A stretch of 64,000 bases of DNA. Origin: Oceanobacillus salinisoli. Lineage in GTDB: Bacteria > Bacillota > Bacilli > Bacillales > Amphibacillaceae. Positions 35,522-44,917 of this stretch are shown here, piece after piece. The DNA lies in assembly GCF_009733865.1 (NCBI RefSeq), contig NZ_WOFB01000006.1, positions 90,522 through 154,521 of the forward strand, given 5' to 3'. The notes beneath the pieces are model-generated. The model did no database searches and was not told the DNA's origin. It saw only the letters and a program-made list of their open reading frames with translations. Numbering within the stretch: the first letter of the stretch is position 1; every line of letters begins with the position of its first letter. The translations under genes were made by a program, and so were the position numbers.

Positions 35522-36325
35522 CTATTTTAAGGTCCAAGCCCAATCCGACCAATGTTTTCCTAGTGATGTATTTCTAATCAATTGATTGTGTGTATATTCA
35601 GCATAAAGAGAAAGGTCGCCTTGGCTTTTCATGATATAAATACCAGAAATACTCGATAAATAATACGTTTCATTATTCACCTTTTTTCTCACTTTAAATT
35701 TAAATGGTTCATTCCCATGGCTTTTTTCTTCTTTTGATACAAATTCTTCGTGTACTTTTCCGTCAGTCGAAACATAATGAAGTTTAGCGTATCCGAAAAA
35801 AGGATACCAATTATTATAATTTAATTTAAACTGATCTTCTGATTGAAAAAACATTAGCTTCTTGATATCTACTGTATAATGCAGGTTGGTGTAAAAAGTT
35901 CTACCATTTCCTTCGTTTTCATCTATAAATAGGGTTTTATCAGGGTTTACAGTGACTTCAACGGTTTCTCCTTCAGTTTTTTCACTAATGGAGGTAATTT
36001 CGCTTAATGCCAAATCATCCTTATTTACTGAATGATTATCGTTAGTTTCAAATAAAATGATGAAATCACTTAACGTTAAGGAATTCAACTCTATTTCTTG
36101 TATGGCCTTAATTTCTTCATTACTAAAACCAAATCGTTCAAGCGTGCCTTCATCTTTATTTTTAAAAGTTTCAAAGTCATTTTTTACATTAACTTGAATT
36201 GCTTCACCTTTTTTATCAAGTGCCTTATTATAAGACATATACTGACGAACATTTATAAAAGAAAAAATGATTAAAATTACAATTGCTAAAACACTAATTA
36301 TTTTTTTATATTTTAGTTCGGTCAT
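35522..36325 (-). CDS. Membrane-anchored extracytoplasmic protein
   Basis: 267 residues. ATG at 36325 is preferred (GGGGGT 7 nt upstream) over GTG at 36334. One membrane segment (about 9-26) and a large outside domain rich in aromatic beta-strands (GRTFYTNLHYTVDIKKLMFF, NNWYPFFGYAKLHYVSTDGKVHEEF). Not recognised. It may be the sensor or anti-sigma element for one of the nearby sigma factors. Confidence 0.6.
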   Translation of the reverse strand: MTELKYKKIISVLAIVILIIFSFINVRQYMSYNKALDKKGEAIQVNVKNDFETFKNKDEGTLERFGFSNEEIKAIQEIELNSLTLSDFIILFETNDNHSVNKDDLALSEITSISEKTEGETVEVTVNPDKTLFIDENEGNGRTFYTNLHYTVDIKKLMFFQSEDQFKLNYNNWYPFFGYAKLHYVSTDGKVHEEFVSKEEKSHGNEPFKFKVRKKVNNETYYLSSISGIYIMKSQGDLSLYAEYTHNQLIRNTSLGKHWSDWAWTLK

Positions 36326-36345
36326 TGTAAACACCCCCTGTCGGA

Positions 36346-36687
36346 CTATTGTCTTACCATTTTTTTACGTTCGGTGATCAACAAAATAACAAAACTAAGT
36401 AAATAGGTTAGACAAACTAGACCAAACAAAGCAAAAATACCAGGTGTTAAAGACAAATATAAACTGTAAGGTAATGACCACAAAAAGGAAATGAACAATA
36501 ATATACTACTTGTAATAAAAGAAGCAATAATTGCTAAGCAAGCAGGTAGAAATAACATGAAAAATAAACCAATATTGGAATTGGCCCCCACCGAATCAGA
36601 ATAAGGATTTATATAAACCAGAATACTCCATAAAATAATTCCAGATATACCTCCGATTACCCCAAATATCTTTGACATTTTTTTCAT
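36346..36687 (-). CDS. Small membrane protein
   Basis: 113 residues with three or four membrane segments (about 8-24, 40-56, 60-80, 84-104). ATG at 36687 is chosen; GGAGG is 10 nt upstream, whereas the GTG at 36696 abuts it. Probably cotranscribed with the gene at 35522, 20 nt downstream. Not recognised. Confidence 0.6.
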   Translation of the reverse strand: MKKMSKIFGVIGGISGIILWSILVYINPYSDSVGANSNIGLFFMLFLPACLAIIASFITSSILLFISFLWSLPYSLYLSLTPGIFALFGLVCLTYLLSFVILLITERKKMVRQ

Positions 36688-36752
36688 TTTCGTCACCCTC
36701 CATTAGTATAAAAAGGTATCCCATGTTATTAGATAGGAACAGTAAGATTACC

Positions 36753-37337
36753 CTATTCAATTGCTTCTAGATCTTCTTTAATTAAAATTAGTTCATTTAT
36801 TACTTTTGACAGTATTTCTTTATTTGGTTCAAACTGAATATTCTCACCAATACTGAATTCTCCAATACCATCATTTATGTACAGCTTATACACAACATCT
36901 AAGTCGCTAGAAAGTTTCACTAATTGCTCATTATTCATCAACGTTATTTTAGTCTTAAAACGATTTATAATGGCTTCATATTCTCTATCAAAGTCATTAA
37001 TGAATTGGAGATAATCACTGTAATTAGAATACTCAGCATTGTCACTCACGTATTTGGTCCCTTTTAAAATTATTGATTGATTGTGCTTAGCCAATTCCCA
37101 ATATAGATCTGATTGCAGCTGGCTTATAGGAGAATCAAGTTTCTCCTTTTGCGATAAATTATCGATAAACTGATTAAAATTCCTCCAATTCTTTGCCCTC
37201 TCACTAAATTCATTTATAATAATCACTTTCTCAAGGTCGATACTTTCAGATTGCTTATTTTCATATAGATAAAATTGAACGCCATTTACAATAAGTGAAA
37301 GGATGAGTAATATAACTATGACTCTAACTTTGTTCAA
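36753..37337 (-). CDS. Membrane-anchored helical protein
   Basis: 194 residues from TTG at 37337, which has GGAGG 9 nt upstream. N-terminal anchor (VRVIVILLILSLIVNGVQFYLY) and a helical outside part with several charged amphipathic helices. Same size and layout as the proteins at 31893 and 32567. First gene of the minus-strand run that leads to sigma factor 2. Confidence 0.6.
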   Translation of the reverse strand: MNKVRVIVILLILSLIVNGVQFYLYENKQSESIDLEKVIIINEFSERAKNWRNFNQFIDNLSQKEKLDSPISQLQSDLYWELAKHNQSIILKGTKYVSDNAEYSNYSDYLQFINDFDREYEAIINRFKTKITLMNNEQLVKLSSDLDVVYKLYINDGIGEFSIGENIQFEPNKEILSKVINELILIKEDLEAIE

Positions 37338-37580
37338 GATTCTACACCTCCTATTCACCTAACTTTTTATAGAATCACGGGTAATCAAAGCTTAAAAAGT
37401 AAACTTCCAATTTACAAACTATTTTTCTACCTTTCACTCACTTTACTAACAAAGCACTTACTATATTAAACACATGAATTTACCACTGGTTACGATAAAA
37501 ATTTTAAATTTATTATAATTTTTCACAAAGCCTCTTTTCGTGTGGATATGTTAGACTATTAAGGAAATGGGGTGTGGATC

Positions 37581-38150
37581 TTGAAAAGCAAACTACTTTT
37601 TCTACTCAATTCAAATTTTGCTTCTTTAAATGAAGAGATTCAGGAAGAAGTTTATCGTGATTTTTATCATCTTTTTTATCCATTAGTTGTTTACATGATA
37701 AAAGATCACTCAGCAGCAGAGGATATTGTACAAGATGCCTTTATTAAAACCATCTACAGTACTCCCCAAATAGAAAGTGAAACGCAATTAATTGCATGGA
37801 TTAAGGTTGTTACCAAAAATCTAACCTTAAATTATATACGAAAAAATAAAAAAATCCGTAACCAAGAGGATATGGAAAGTGTTTTTATCAGTGAAATGGA
37901 TTATCATGCAGAAACTGTTGAGTCAGAAGTTGAGGGGAAAATCTTAGAAGAAAACATTAAAACTTCACTATTAGAGATTTATCCCGACTATCGTGTACTC
38001 ATTGAATTAAAGTGGAAAAAACAAAAATCCAACAAAGAGATTGCGGAGCGATTAGGAACAACAGAAGGTGCTGTTAAACAAAAACTTCATCGTGCAAGAG
38101 AAGCCTTAAAAAATAGATTAAAACGCAAATGGGGTGTTCAGGATGAATAA
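37581..38150 (+). CDS. ECF RNA polymerase sigma factor 3
   Basis: 189 residues. Region 2: HSAAEDIVQDAFIKTIYSTPQIESETQLIAWIKVVTKNLTLNYIRK. Region 4: YPDYRVLIELKWKKQKSNKEIAERLGTTEGAVKQKLHRARE. TTG at 37581 is preferred because GGGG is 8 nt upstream; GTG at 37572 is the alternative. It is coupled to the next gene (ATG overlapping its TAA) and divergent from the minus-strand operon at 37337. Confidence 0.92.
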   Translation: MKSKLLFLLNSNFASLNEEIQEEVYRDFYHLFYPLVVYMIKDHSAAEDIVQDAFIKTIYSTPQIESETQLIAWIKVVTKNLTLNYIRKNKKIRNQEDMESVFISEMDYHAETVESEVEGKILEENIKTSLLEIYPDYRVLIELKWKKQKSNKEIAERLGTTEGAVKQKLHRAREALKNRLKRKWGVQDE

Positions 38151-38916
38151 TGACGAATTCGATCAGTTATTTGATAAGGCATTTGAAAAGGCGGTAACAA
38201 ATTCAGATGATATAACATCAGATCACCAACCTTCTTGGAAAAAAGTAAAAAAACGAATAAAAACAGAACAGAAAAAGAGAGCTATGAAACGAAATTTCCG
38301 TCGTATTTCTGTTATTGCAGCTTCAATGTTGTTAGGAGCAATCATTTTTGGTAATTCAAATGTTTCAAATGCTTTTAATCCTTTTTATATTACATTGAAA
38401 GAAATGCCTGGACAGATTGTAAATATCTTCGCCGGTAACAATGATACAAACGATGATGAAGCTAAAACTCCTCCTCCTACAAATGGTGAAAATAGTCAGA
38501 ACCAAGGTGATCTTAATGTAGGCGAAACAGGAGTGTCAGTTACATTAGAAGAAGCGAAAGAGCAAGTAAGTTTTAATCTTCCTGCTTTTGACTATATTCC
38601 TAATGGATATACTCTTAAAGAAACAGTGGTGTTTCGTTTACCTGAAGAAGATTTGGCAAAGAAAGTTAGATTTACTTTTATTGATCAAAACAAAGAAACA
38701 TTTTGGGTTACTCTTACTCAACTCGAAAGTAATACAACAATTGGATCAGGTGCAAACGCTGATGTTGAGGAAGTTCAACTTAAATCTGGAAAAGGATACT
38801 TATCTCTTTCACCAGATCAAAGCTCTAAATTAGAATTTTTACAAGGAAATGTCTATGTCACAATCCTTGGAACACTTTCAAAAGAAGACATTATTCGTTT
38901 TGCTGAAAATATATAA
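38143..38916 (+). CDS. Anti-sigma factor with DUF4367 domain
   Basis: 257 residues. A cytoplasmic N-terminus with HxxxSWKKVKKRI, one membrane segment (about 52-68), a Pro/Asn/Asp-rich linker, and a C-terminal DUF4367-like domain (FNLPAFDYIPNGYTLKETVVF ... GNVYVTILGTLSKEDIIRFAENI). ATG at 38143 overlaps the sigma gene's stop and GGGG is 8 nt upstream. Typical sigma/anti-sigma pair sensing the envelope. Confidence 0.85.
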   Translation: MNNDEFDQLFDKAFEKAVTNSDDITSDHQPSWKKVKKRIKTEQKKRAMKRNFRRISVIAASMLLGAIIFGNSNVSNAFNPFYITLKEMPGQIVNIFAGNNDTNDDEAKTPPPTNGENSQNQGDLNVGETGVSVTLEEAKEQVSFNLPAFDYIPNGYTLKETVVFRLPEEDLAKKVRFTFIDQNKETFWVTLTQLESNTTIGSGANADVEEVQLKSGKGYLSLSPDQSSKLEFLQGNVYVTILGTLSKEDIIRFAENI

Positions 38917-39123
38917 ATAGAACTAGTATATATTGACAACCAAAAGGAGTTTTGAACAAAACATTCACTTTTAGTTTATTATTTATAAGCTACACAATTT
39001 AGACATCAATCTAATACTTGATATCAAGAGATATTTTTGCAAAAATAATAGAGAATGCTGGACACATTTTCGGATTAGCCGAAAGAAATTCAGGTGGATA
39101 TACCTGGGCAAAACTAAGTTTAC

Positions 39124-39181
39124 AAAGAAGAGCCCCTCAACCTTTTAGTTACAACTCACTAGGCGGAAGGGGCTCTTCTTT
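39124..39181. terminator. Large bidirectional terminator
   Basis: 14-bp arms AAAGAAGAGCCCCT and AGGGGCTCTTCTTT with a 30-nt loop. It can end both the sigma 3 operon and minus-strand transcripts. Confidence 0.75.
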
Positions 39182-39182
39182 A

Positions 39183-39381
39183 AATCAGAGTTATCCTTAT
39201 AAATCACATTACCTGTTACCATCATTGGTATTATTACTAATAAAGTGAGTCTTCCAAGGTTAGTTGCCTTGAGTTCAGTCCCACATTCATCACAGTGTAT
39301 TGTCCTACTATTTAAAAGTGATTTGTAGGTTTTTTTTCAGCCGAATTGATGGCTACACACATTACATATTGGTTGCTTCAT
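39183..39381 (-). pseudogene. CXXC-20-CXXC small membrane protein with in-frame TGA
   Basis: The minus strand reads MKQPICNVCSHQFG-stop-KKTYKSLLN then TIHCDECGTELKATNLGRLTLLVII. Two CxxC pairs about 27 residues apart and a following membrane segment fit the TIGR04104 family, which has tryptophan at the TGA position (39337 region). RBS AAGGAGAG precedes the ATG at 39381. The C-terminus runs into the terminator hairpin. One nonsense change plus possible truncation. Confidence 0.6.
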
Positions 39382-39600
39382 TAGTTCTCTCCTTGCTTTT
39401 TCGTAAATTGCCCCCATTGAAAGTATTAGATATAATACATAACGAAACCATTTTAGGAATAGAAAAATCCATTTGGGTAATAATCACTTCATATAATCAA
39501 CTCATGCCTAATGCTAACAAATATACTATCCATATTCTAAAGAAATATGTGGAAACTACTAGTGTTCCAAAATCCCACTAAACTGTGATAAAAGTATATT

Positions 39601-39755
39601 TGCTTATTGTAGATATGTACCCGTTATTTTAAGTACATTTTTTCATAAAGTTACCACATTTAGATATCGTTTGAATGTGCAGTATATTTGTACTGTGGAA
39701 CAATCAATGTTTAATTTATCAACTTTTTTAGAATAGTGCCCGATTGCATAACAAG
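39601..39755 (+). repeat. Variant array sites before cation exchanger
   Basis: 39601-39640 has ATGTACCCGTTATTTTAAGTAC followed by a TTTTTTCATAAAGTT tail, the variant repeat (see 41005 and 44918). 39721-39755 has TAGTGCCCGATTGCATAACA. Confidence 0.5.
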
Positions 39756-39854
39756 CATAAATTTTATTTCGGAACTCTGCTTATAGTAAACTTTATGTAT
39801 ATTGTTTAAGCAATTGATAAATAATTTATAGGGATATCTGAAAGAGGTGAACAC

Positions 39855-40811
39855 ATGACTTATCTCTTATTATTAATTGGATTTGCTCTTTTAATTAAGG
39901 GAGCTGATTATTTTGTTGAAGGAGCCTCGAAAATAGCACACACTTTGAGAATTTCACCAATGCTAATCGGCTTGACTATTGTAGCCTTTGGTACTAGTGC
40001 ACCGGAAGCTTCAGTCAGCTTTATTGCTGCCTTTGAAGGAAACAGTGATGTAACTATTGGAAATGTCGTTGGAAGCAACATCTTTAATGTAACTTTTATT
40101 TTAGGAGCTACGGCATTAGTTTTTCCTTTGGTCGTTCAGAGCGATACAATAAGAAAAGAAATTCCATTTGCTTTGTTGGGATCAGTTTCATTATTACTTT
40201 TGATTAGCGATATTCAACTCCAATACTCAGACATCAATCTGATTACAAGAACCGAAGGCATCCTTCTGTTACTTTTCTTTTCGGTTTTTCTTTACTATGT
40301 CTTTGAGATGGCAAGGAACAATCGAAGTAAAATAGAAGAGAATCCTACTGATACTGGGAATACGTCCTGGGTGAAAAACATTGTATTTACAATCGGAGGG
40401 CTTGCTGCCATCGTGTTTGGAGGTAACCTTGTTGTAGAAAATAGTACTCAAATTGCTCTTTCACTTGGGATGAGTGAGACATTAGTTGGTTTGACAATAG
40501 TTGCTGTAGGCACTTCACTTCCTGAATTAGTCACTTCTATAACCGCAGCCTTTAAGAAACAGACTGAGATTGCTTTAGGAAATATTGTTGGCAGTAATAT
40601 CTTCAATATCTTTTTTATTTTAGGGGCTTCAGCAACTATTCATCCATTAGCTGTTGATTCAAAAATATTTCTAGATATGTGGCTAATGATCTTTGTGACA
40701 TTTTTATTACTAATCGTATCAAGAACCCATCACAGGGTTTCAAAGATAGAAGGTGCCATTCTAGCCATCATCTATATCATTTACCTTGCTTTTATTATTT
40801 TCCGAAATTAA
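39855..40811 (+). CDS. Calcium/cation antiporter (CaCA family, YrbG-like)
   Basis: 318 residues, about ten membrane segments in two inverted halves. Both alpha repeats are intact: IVAFGTSAPEASVSF with GNVVGSNIFN, and IVAVGTSLPELVTS with GNIVGSNIFN, giving the two glutamates that bind the cation. It exchanges Ca2+ or a similar ion for Na+ or H+ across the membrane. ATG with GAGGTG. It stands between variant array sites and is a single-gene unit with a terminator. Confidence 0.93.
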   Translation: MTYLLLLIGFALLIKGADYFVEGASKIAHTLRISPMLIGLTIVAFGTSAPEASVSFIAAFEGNSDVTIGNVVGSNIFNVTFILGATALVFPLVVQSDTIRKEIPFALLGSVSLLLLISDIQLQYSDINLITRTEGILLLLFFSVFLYYVFEMARNNRSKIEENPTDTGNTSWVKNIVFTIGGLAAIVFGGNLVVENSTQIALSLGMSETLVGLTIVAVGTSLPELVTSITAAFKKQTEIALGNIVGSNIFNIFFILGASATIHPLAVDSKIFLDMWLMIFVTFLLLIVSRTHHRVSKIEGAILAIIYIIYLAFIIFRN

Positions 40812-40925
40812 ACATTATAGAAGTACGATCAGATTATTAAAAAAGCAGAGAACAATTAACTCAAATACCTAATAAACAATTTATATTTAGTTGAAAGCTA
40901 TATCATATTCATTTTAAGAAGTAGA

Positions 40926-40951
40926 ACAGACAGAAAAAATTTCTGTCTGTT
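40926..40951 (+). terminator. Terminator after cation exchanger
   Basis: AACAGACAGAAA and its complement with a 3-nt loop, followed by TTTTATTG. Confidence 0.85.
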
Positions 40952-41004
40952 TTTATTGCAATTAATTTAGTTATTGTTCCACTAACCAGCTATCTCTCTT
41001 TATA

Positions 41005-41070
41005 GAGGAAGTTAGCTTAAGTACATTCTTACACAAAGTTAGCTGTAGCCTGTTTACTGCACAGTAATAG
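41005..41070 (+). repeat. Variant repeat beside recombinase B
   Basis: GAAGTTAGCTTAAGTACATT, then CACAAAGTTAGC and TACTGCACAGTAATAGTC. Shares TTAAGTAC(A/T)TT..TTCACAAA and the (G/C)TAGTAATA-type end with 39616 and 44918. Lies 20 nt beyond the recombinase B stop. Confidence 0.55.
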
Positions 41071-41087
41071 TCTAATGACAATAGCTC

Positions 41088-42077
41088 TTATTGAATTAGA
41101 TATCTTTTATGCTGCTCACGTTTTCTTTCGTGAGTTATTTTTGCATACCTAAGTGTGGTATCTGGCGAACTGTGACCTAACAACTCTTGAATGGCTACGA
41201 GTTCAGCTCCATTATTTAATGTTAATGTTGCAAAAGTATGTCTTAAAACATGGGGACTAACTTTGTCTTTCAAACCTGCCCTTTTAGCTATCATTCCTAT
41301 TTCTCTTTGTATTCCTCGTTTAGATAATCTTCTATAAGGCTTTCTCTCTGTAATCATCAAGGCTTCACAATCATCTTTCCGTTCTTTTAAATATTTATCT
41401 AAATGGTACATTGCTCTAATTGAAAAATAGACTTCCCTTTGTTTATCACCTTTACCGATTACTAATGTACTCAAATTGTGTTGATTGATATCCGCCTTAT
41501 TTAATCCATGAACTTCAGATAAACGGCAACCAGTGGCATACAACACTTCAAGAAAAACACGTTGTCTAACTGTTTCGCAGGCCTCTCGTAACATTTCCAA
41601 CTCTTCGATTGATAAGGCTTTAGGAAGTCGGTATTCATCTTTTAGAGCCTTTAATTTAGTTGTTGGATCCAACTTAATATATTCTTCTGAAACTAACCAA
41701 CTAAAAAAACTCCTTAAAATTGATAGTTTCTTTCTAATAGTACTCATTTTTAAGGTCCTCTCTTGACTTAGGTACATTCTAACATCTGCTGTAGCTATGT
41801 CCTTAGCCTTCTTTTTTACGCTGTCAGCAAACATACTTAATTCTAGGAGATAGTCATCTAGAGTAATAGAGCTTAATCCTTCAAGTCTCTTTGCCGAAAT
41901 GAACAATTGTATTTTATCCTCAAGATCAGGATGAACCTCACCTAGCTCAACTCTTCGAATATAATACTCTGATAGAACAGTAGACAATTTATTCTTTGTA
42001 TTTTCCACTTCGATGTTAGGATACAACTCTTTTAAAGCTGCGACTAAATCTGATAAAATTTGCTCTCCTTGGTTCAT
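41088..42077 (-). CDS. Tyrosine recombinase B (XerC/XerD-like)
   Basis: 329 residues. A 60-residue N-terminal extension precedes the core-binding domain (about 65-155). The catalytic residues are complete: R in ATGCRLSEVHGL, K in VIGKGDKQ, H and R in HVLRHTFATL, H in LLGHSSPDTT and the tyrosine in LRYAKITHE. ATG at 42077 is preferred, with GGAG 11 nt upstream. Only moderately similar to A1/A2 and bounded by the variant repeats, so it probably has its own sites. Confidence 0.92.
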   Translation of the reverse strand: MNQGEQILSDLVAALKELYPNIEVENTKNKLSTVLSEYYIRRVELGEVHPDLEDKIQLFISAKRLEGLSSITLDDYLLELSMFADSVKKKAKDIATADVRMYLSQERTLKMSTIRKKLSILRSFFSWLVSEEYIKLDPTTKLKALKDEYRLPKALSIEELEMLREACETVRQRVFLEVLYATGCRLSEVHGLNKADINQHNLSTLVIGKGDKQREVYFSIRAMYHLDKYLKERKDDCEALMITERKPYRRLSKRGIQREIGMIAKRAGLKDKVSPHVLRHTFATLTLNNGAELVAIQELLGHSSPDTTLRYAKITHERKREQHKRYLIQ

Positions 42078-42086
42078 AATAATCAA

Positions 42087-42600
42087 CTCTCCTTAGATTT
42101 TATTAGTAAACTAAGGATTACCTATTTAAATACAAAAAATACATTTCTTAGAATAGGATAGTTTCGCACCTTGCTAGGATAGGTATTCTTGATGTAAGAA
42201 GAAAGACGATTACACTAAGCATAATCGTCTTTCAATGGTTGTATATAGCCAGTTCTTTGAACTGTGAGCAAATGAGTTTGTTTTGATTGATATTGTTCAA
42301 CATATGCTCCTTTCGTAATATCAGGTTAGCCAGAACTTTCTGGTTGTTTTTTATATTGTCATTTGATAAGGTAATCGGGTGGAACGCCACGGGGTATATA
42401 TCTCGTGCACCTGGACTGTATTTCTTCGGATTACTTAAACATTCTTAATTAAACGACTTCATATTAATTTAACGATAATTGACTTATTTATTTATAATAC
42501 TTATTTTTACCTTATTGGTCTTGTGAAGGAATCTTTTATAAACCTTCGTCTAATGAATCCCCTCAGGAAATATTATTTTTTCTACTATCATCCTTAAATT
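42087..42600. other. Gap with terminator and degenerate site
   Basis: Contains the hairpin 42201-42233 and a weak site copy at 42293-42324 (TTGTTCAAC then ATATGCTCCTTTC). No gene supported. Confidence 0.4.
42201..42233. terminator. Bidirectional hairpin
   Basis: GAAAGACGATTA and its exact complement with a 9-nt loop. Confidence 0.7.
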
Positions 42601-42617
42601 TATAATAGTGTTTATGA

Positions 42618-42642
42618 TATAATAAAAAAGAACATTCGTTCT
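42618..42642 (+). promoter_or_regulatory. Promoter -10 and LexA (DinR) box
   Basis: TATAAT at 42618-42623 is followed at 42629-42642 by AGAACATTCGTTCT, matching the Bacillus SOS consensus GAAC-N4-GTTC with symmetric flanks. The box sits over the likely transcription start of the helicase gene, where LexA binding would block it. Other genes in the window lack such a box. Confidence 0.8.
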
Positions 42643-42668
42643 GAACACAAAAAACAGGAGGGGTCAAA

Positions 42669-44702
42669 CTGTACTTTACTAAAGAAGACTTTGACAATAT
42701 TGAATTTGATGTCGTAACCAAATTCTTCAAGCAAACTTTACCTAAACAAGGATATTCTATCCGAGAACCACAACTTACCTATGCACAAAAAATATTACAT
42801 ACATTAAAAAAGCGAGAAAACCAGTCTCTTGTTATAGAAGCTGGTGTCGGTACTGGTAAATCCTTTGGGTATTTAGTTCCTCTACTTCACTTACAAAAAG
42901 AAGCACGGCACGGATTTAAATTTTCCATTGTCCTTTCCACTGGCACTATTTCCTTACAAGAACAATTAATAAAAGATATCTATCAGGTAAGCCGGTTAAT
43001 GAACTACTTTGTTCAACCTGTCCTTGCTAAAGGTCGAACGCATTTTCTTTGTCTGGAAAGGTTGCATAATCATTACAATAGTAATCCACCTAGTTGGGTG
43101 AATGATTTAGAAGGTCTTACGGGAGACCGCTCAGAACTAGCTGAAAGCTTTCCTGAACTAGATAAGAATTGGGATAAAGTCAATGTAAAGAAATGCAAGT
43201 ACAGAGAATGCGCGTTCTATGAAGTGTGCGATTTTATCGATTTAAGGAAAAGCATCTCGCAAGGGAATTCCGTTATTGTTACGAATCACGACCAATTAAT
43301 TGCAAATGAAAAATTAAAAATGCAAGATCGTAGACCATTGTTCTCAGATGATACACACATTATTGTAATTGATGAAGCACATAATTTAGAAGAAAAAGCA
43401 CGCTCTTCCCTAACAGAAAGTTGGAAAAAAAATAAACTAACCTATCACTTGAATGTGTTAGACCGTTTTTTAAAACGTTCTCCTACGTACCAAGAAACTC
43501 GAAAGCAAAAGCAAAAAATACAAACCGAACTTAATACGTTCTTTCAGGAACTATTAAAGCAGTGCCTGTCTCAGCAAAGTAATCACAGAAAAGCTGGTTC
43601 AGAAACGAATCGATATGAAATTAATTCTGAAGAAATAAGCAATTTAATCACCCTTACAAAAGAGTTAAACGACTACAATATCTCTGCTCAATTACTAGAT
43701 ACTGCTAGTGAGGAACTTGAGGAAAGTACAATTGCAATTGAAGAATTCCTTACTTTCATAGAGGTATTAAAGCAAAATGAACAACATATTATTTGGATTG
43801 AACAAATAGGAGAATTAAGTGCTAGAAATATTTCGATTAACTCAGTACCACAGAACGTAAGTGAAGAAATCGCGAGTTATTTCTTTGAAGGAGATAAACC
43901 TAATACTATTCTTACTTCTGCAACTATTTCCACAAAAGGGGAGACTAATTACGATAGGTATGACTATTTAGTAAGTTCAACTGGATTAGATTTCTTATCC
44001 TACAGGCAACTTGAACTTGCAGATCCACTTAAATCTCCTTTTGATTATGATGCACATTCTTTATTATATATACCAAGTCACTTACCACAACCCATTCGTC
44101 ACAATTATGAAACTTTTAGGGAGAAAGCCATTCAAGAAATTCTATCGCTAATTCAATTAACTGAAGGAAGGTCGATGATTCTTTTTACTTCCAAAGAAGA
44201 TATGAATTTTGTCTATGAGAGATTAGTAGACGAACGATTACCTTGGAGAATTTTTGTGCAGCAAGATGGCAGCTCACAAAATAAAACGAAGACTGCTTTC
44301 CTGGAAGACGAGTACTCTATCCTATTGTCTACCGGAACATATTGGGAAGGGATAGACATCCCAGGCCCATCCTTAAGCAATCTGATTATATTTAAACTTC
44401 CTTTCCCTGTTCCAGATCCAATTCTAAATTATAAGATGTCATTATTCGGACCAGATGGCTTTGATAAAGTTATGATTCCTGAAATGATAATCAAACTTAG
44501 ACAAGGACTTGGAAGACTTATCCGTAAGGAAACAGATAAAGGAATTGCTAGCATTTTAGATAGCCGATTGAGCAAAAAAGCCAATAAATCGTATCGTATA
44601 CCTGTACTTGAATCTGTACCTATTCGAAAAGTAACAGAAGATTTCGGAGAAGTTCAAAAGTTTACGAAGGAAATTTATCATAGTCATTTCATTAGTGAGT
44701 GA
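42669..44702 (+). CDS. DinG-like superfamily 2 helicase, SOS-controlled, CTG start
   Basis: 677 residues when read from CTG at 42669, which has GGAGGGG 6 nt upstream; the first ATG (42999) would remove the Walker A motif, so CTG is preferred. In order: LTYAQKIL (Q-like), EAGVGTGKS (motif I, about residue 58), an iron-sulfur cysteine cluster (CL, then CKYRECAFYEVC), DEAH box (VIDEAHNLEEKA), TILTSATIS (motif III), and C-terminal motifs STGTYWEGIDIPG and RQGLGRLIRKETD. This is the XPD/DinG type of 5'-3' DNA helicase. It lacks the N-terminal exonuclease domain of the B. subtilis housekeeping DinG. SOS control suggests a repair or mobile-element role. Confidence 0.9.
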   Translation: MYFTKEDFDNIEFDVVTKFFKQTLPKQGYSIREPQLTYAQKILHTLKKRENQSLVIEAGVGTGKSFGYLVPLLHLQKEARHGFKFSIVLSTGTISLQEQLIKDIYQVSRLMNYFVQPVLAKGRTHFLCLERLHNHYNSNPPSWVNDLEGLTGDRSELAESFPELDKNWDKVNVKKCKYRECAFYEVCDFIDLRKSISQGNSVIVTNHDQLIANEKLKMQDRRPLFSDDTHIIVIDEAHNLEEKARSSLTESWKKNKLTYHLNVLDRFLKRSPTYQETRKQKQKIQTELNTFFQELLKQCLSQQSNHRKAGSETNRYEINSEEISNLITLTKELNDYNISAQLLDTASEELEESTIAIEEFLTFIEVLKQNEQHIIWIEQIGELSARNISINSVPQNVSEEIASYFFEGDKPNTILTSATISTKGETNYDRYDYLVSSTGLDFLSYRQLELADPLKSPFDYDAHSLLYIPSHLPQPIRHNYETFREKAIQEILSLIQLTEGRSMILFTSKEDMNFVYERLVDERLPWRIFVQQDGSSQNKTKTAFLEDEYSILLSTGTYWEGIDIPGPSLSNLIIFKLPFPVPDPILNYKMSLFGPDGFDKVMIPEMIIKLRQGLGRLIRKETDKGIASILDSRLSKKANKSYRIPVLESVPIRKVTEDFGEVQKFTKEIYHSHFISE

Positions 44703-44849
44703 CTACTTTGCAAATAGATTCTCTATTAAAAGTTTAATGTTGATTATAGAATAGAAAACATGGTTGGCCCCATCGTTAGAAGCCTTTGTTGAACTTGTTT
44801 AAATTAAATTAATGAAACTGAAAATGGGTATTTTAACAGGATATATATG

Positions 44850-44882
44850 AAAGCCAAATTCCTTAAGTGAGAATTTGGCTTT
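44850..44882 (+). terminator. Terminator beyond helicase gene
   Basis: AAAGCCAAATTC and its complement, 9-nt loop, about 150 nt after the helicase stop. Confidence 0.7.
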
Positions 44883-44917
44883 ACCTTTTGTTTTATCAAG
44901 ATTGGTTTCTTACACTA

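Larger units (their letters stand above)
38917..39854. other. Gap with terminator, broken zinc-finger membrane gene and array sites
   Basis: Holds the long hairpin 39124-39181, the pseudogene ending there, and repeated sites at 39601-39755. The plus-strand open frames here cross the hairpin or lack RBS and are not supported. Confidence 0.45.

Noticed and set aside
39018..39581. Two plus-strand open frames of 76 and 93 codons
   Set aside because: The first crosses a strong terminator and the second is antisense to a recognisable zinc-finger membrane pseudogene; neither has an RBS.
42360..42420. GC-richer stretch around GGTGGAACGCCACGGGGT
   Set aside because: It looked like a fragment of a structural RNA or an insertion element, but no gene, stem or family could be supported.
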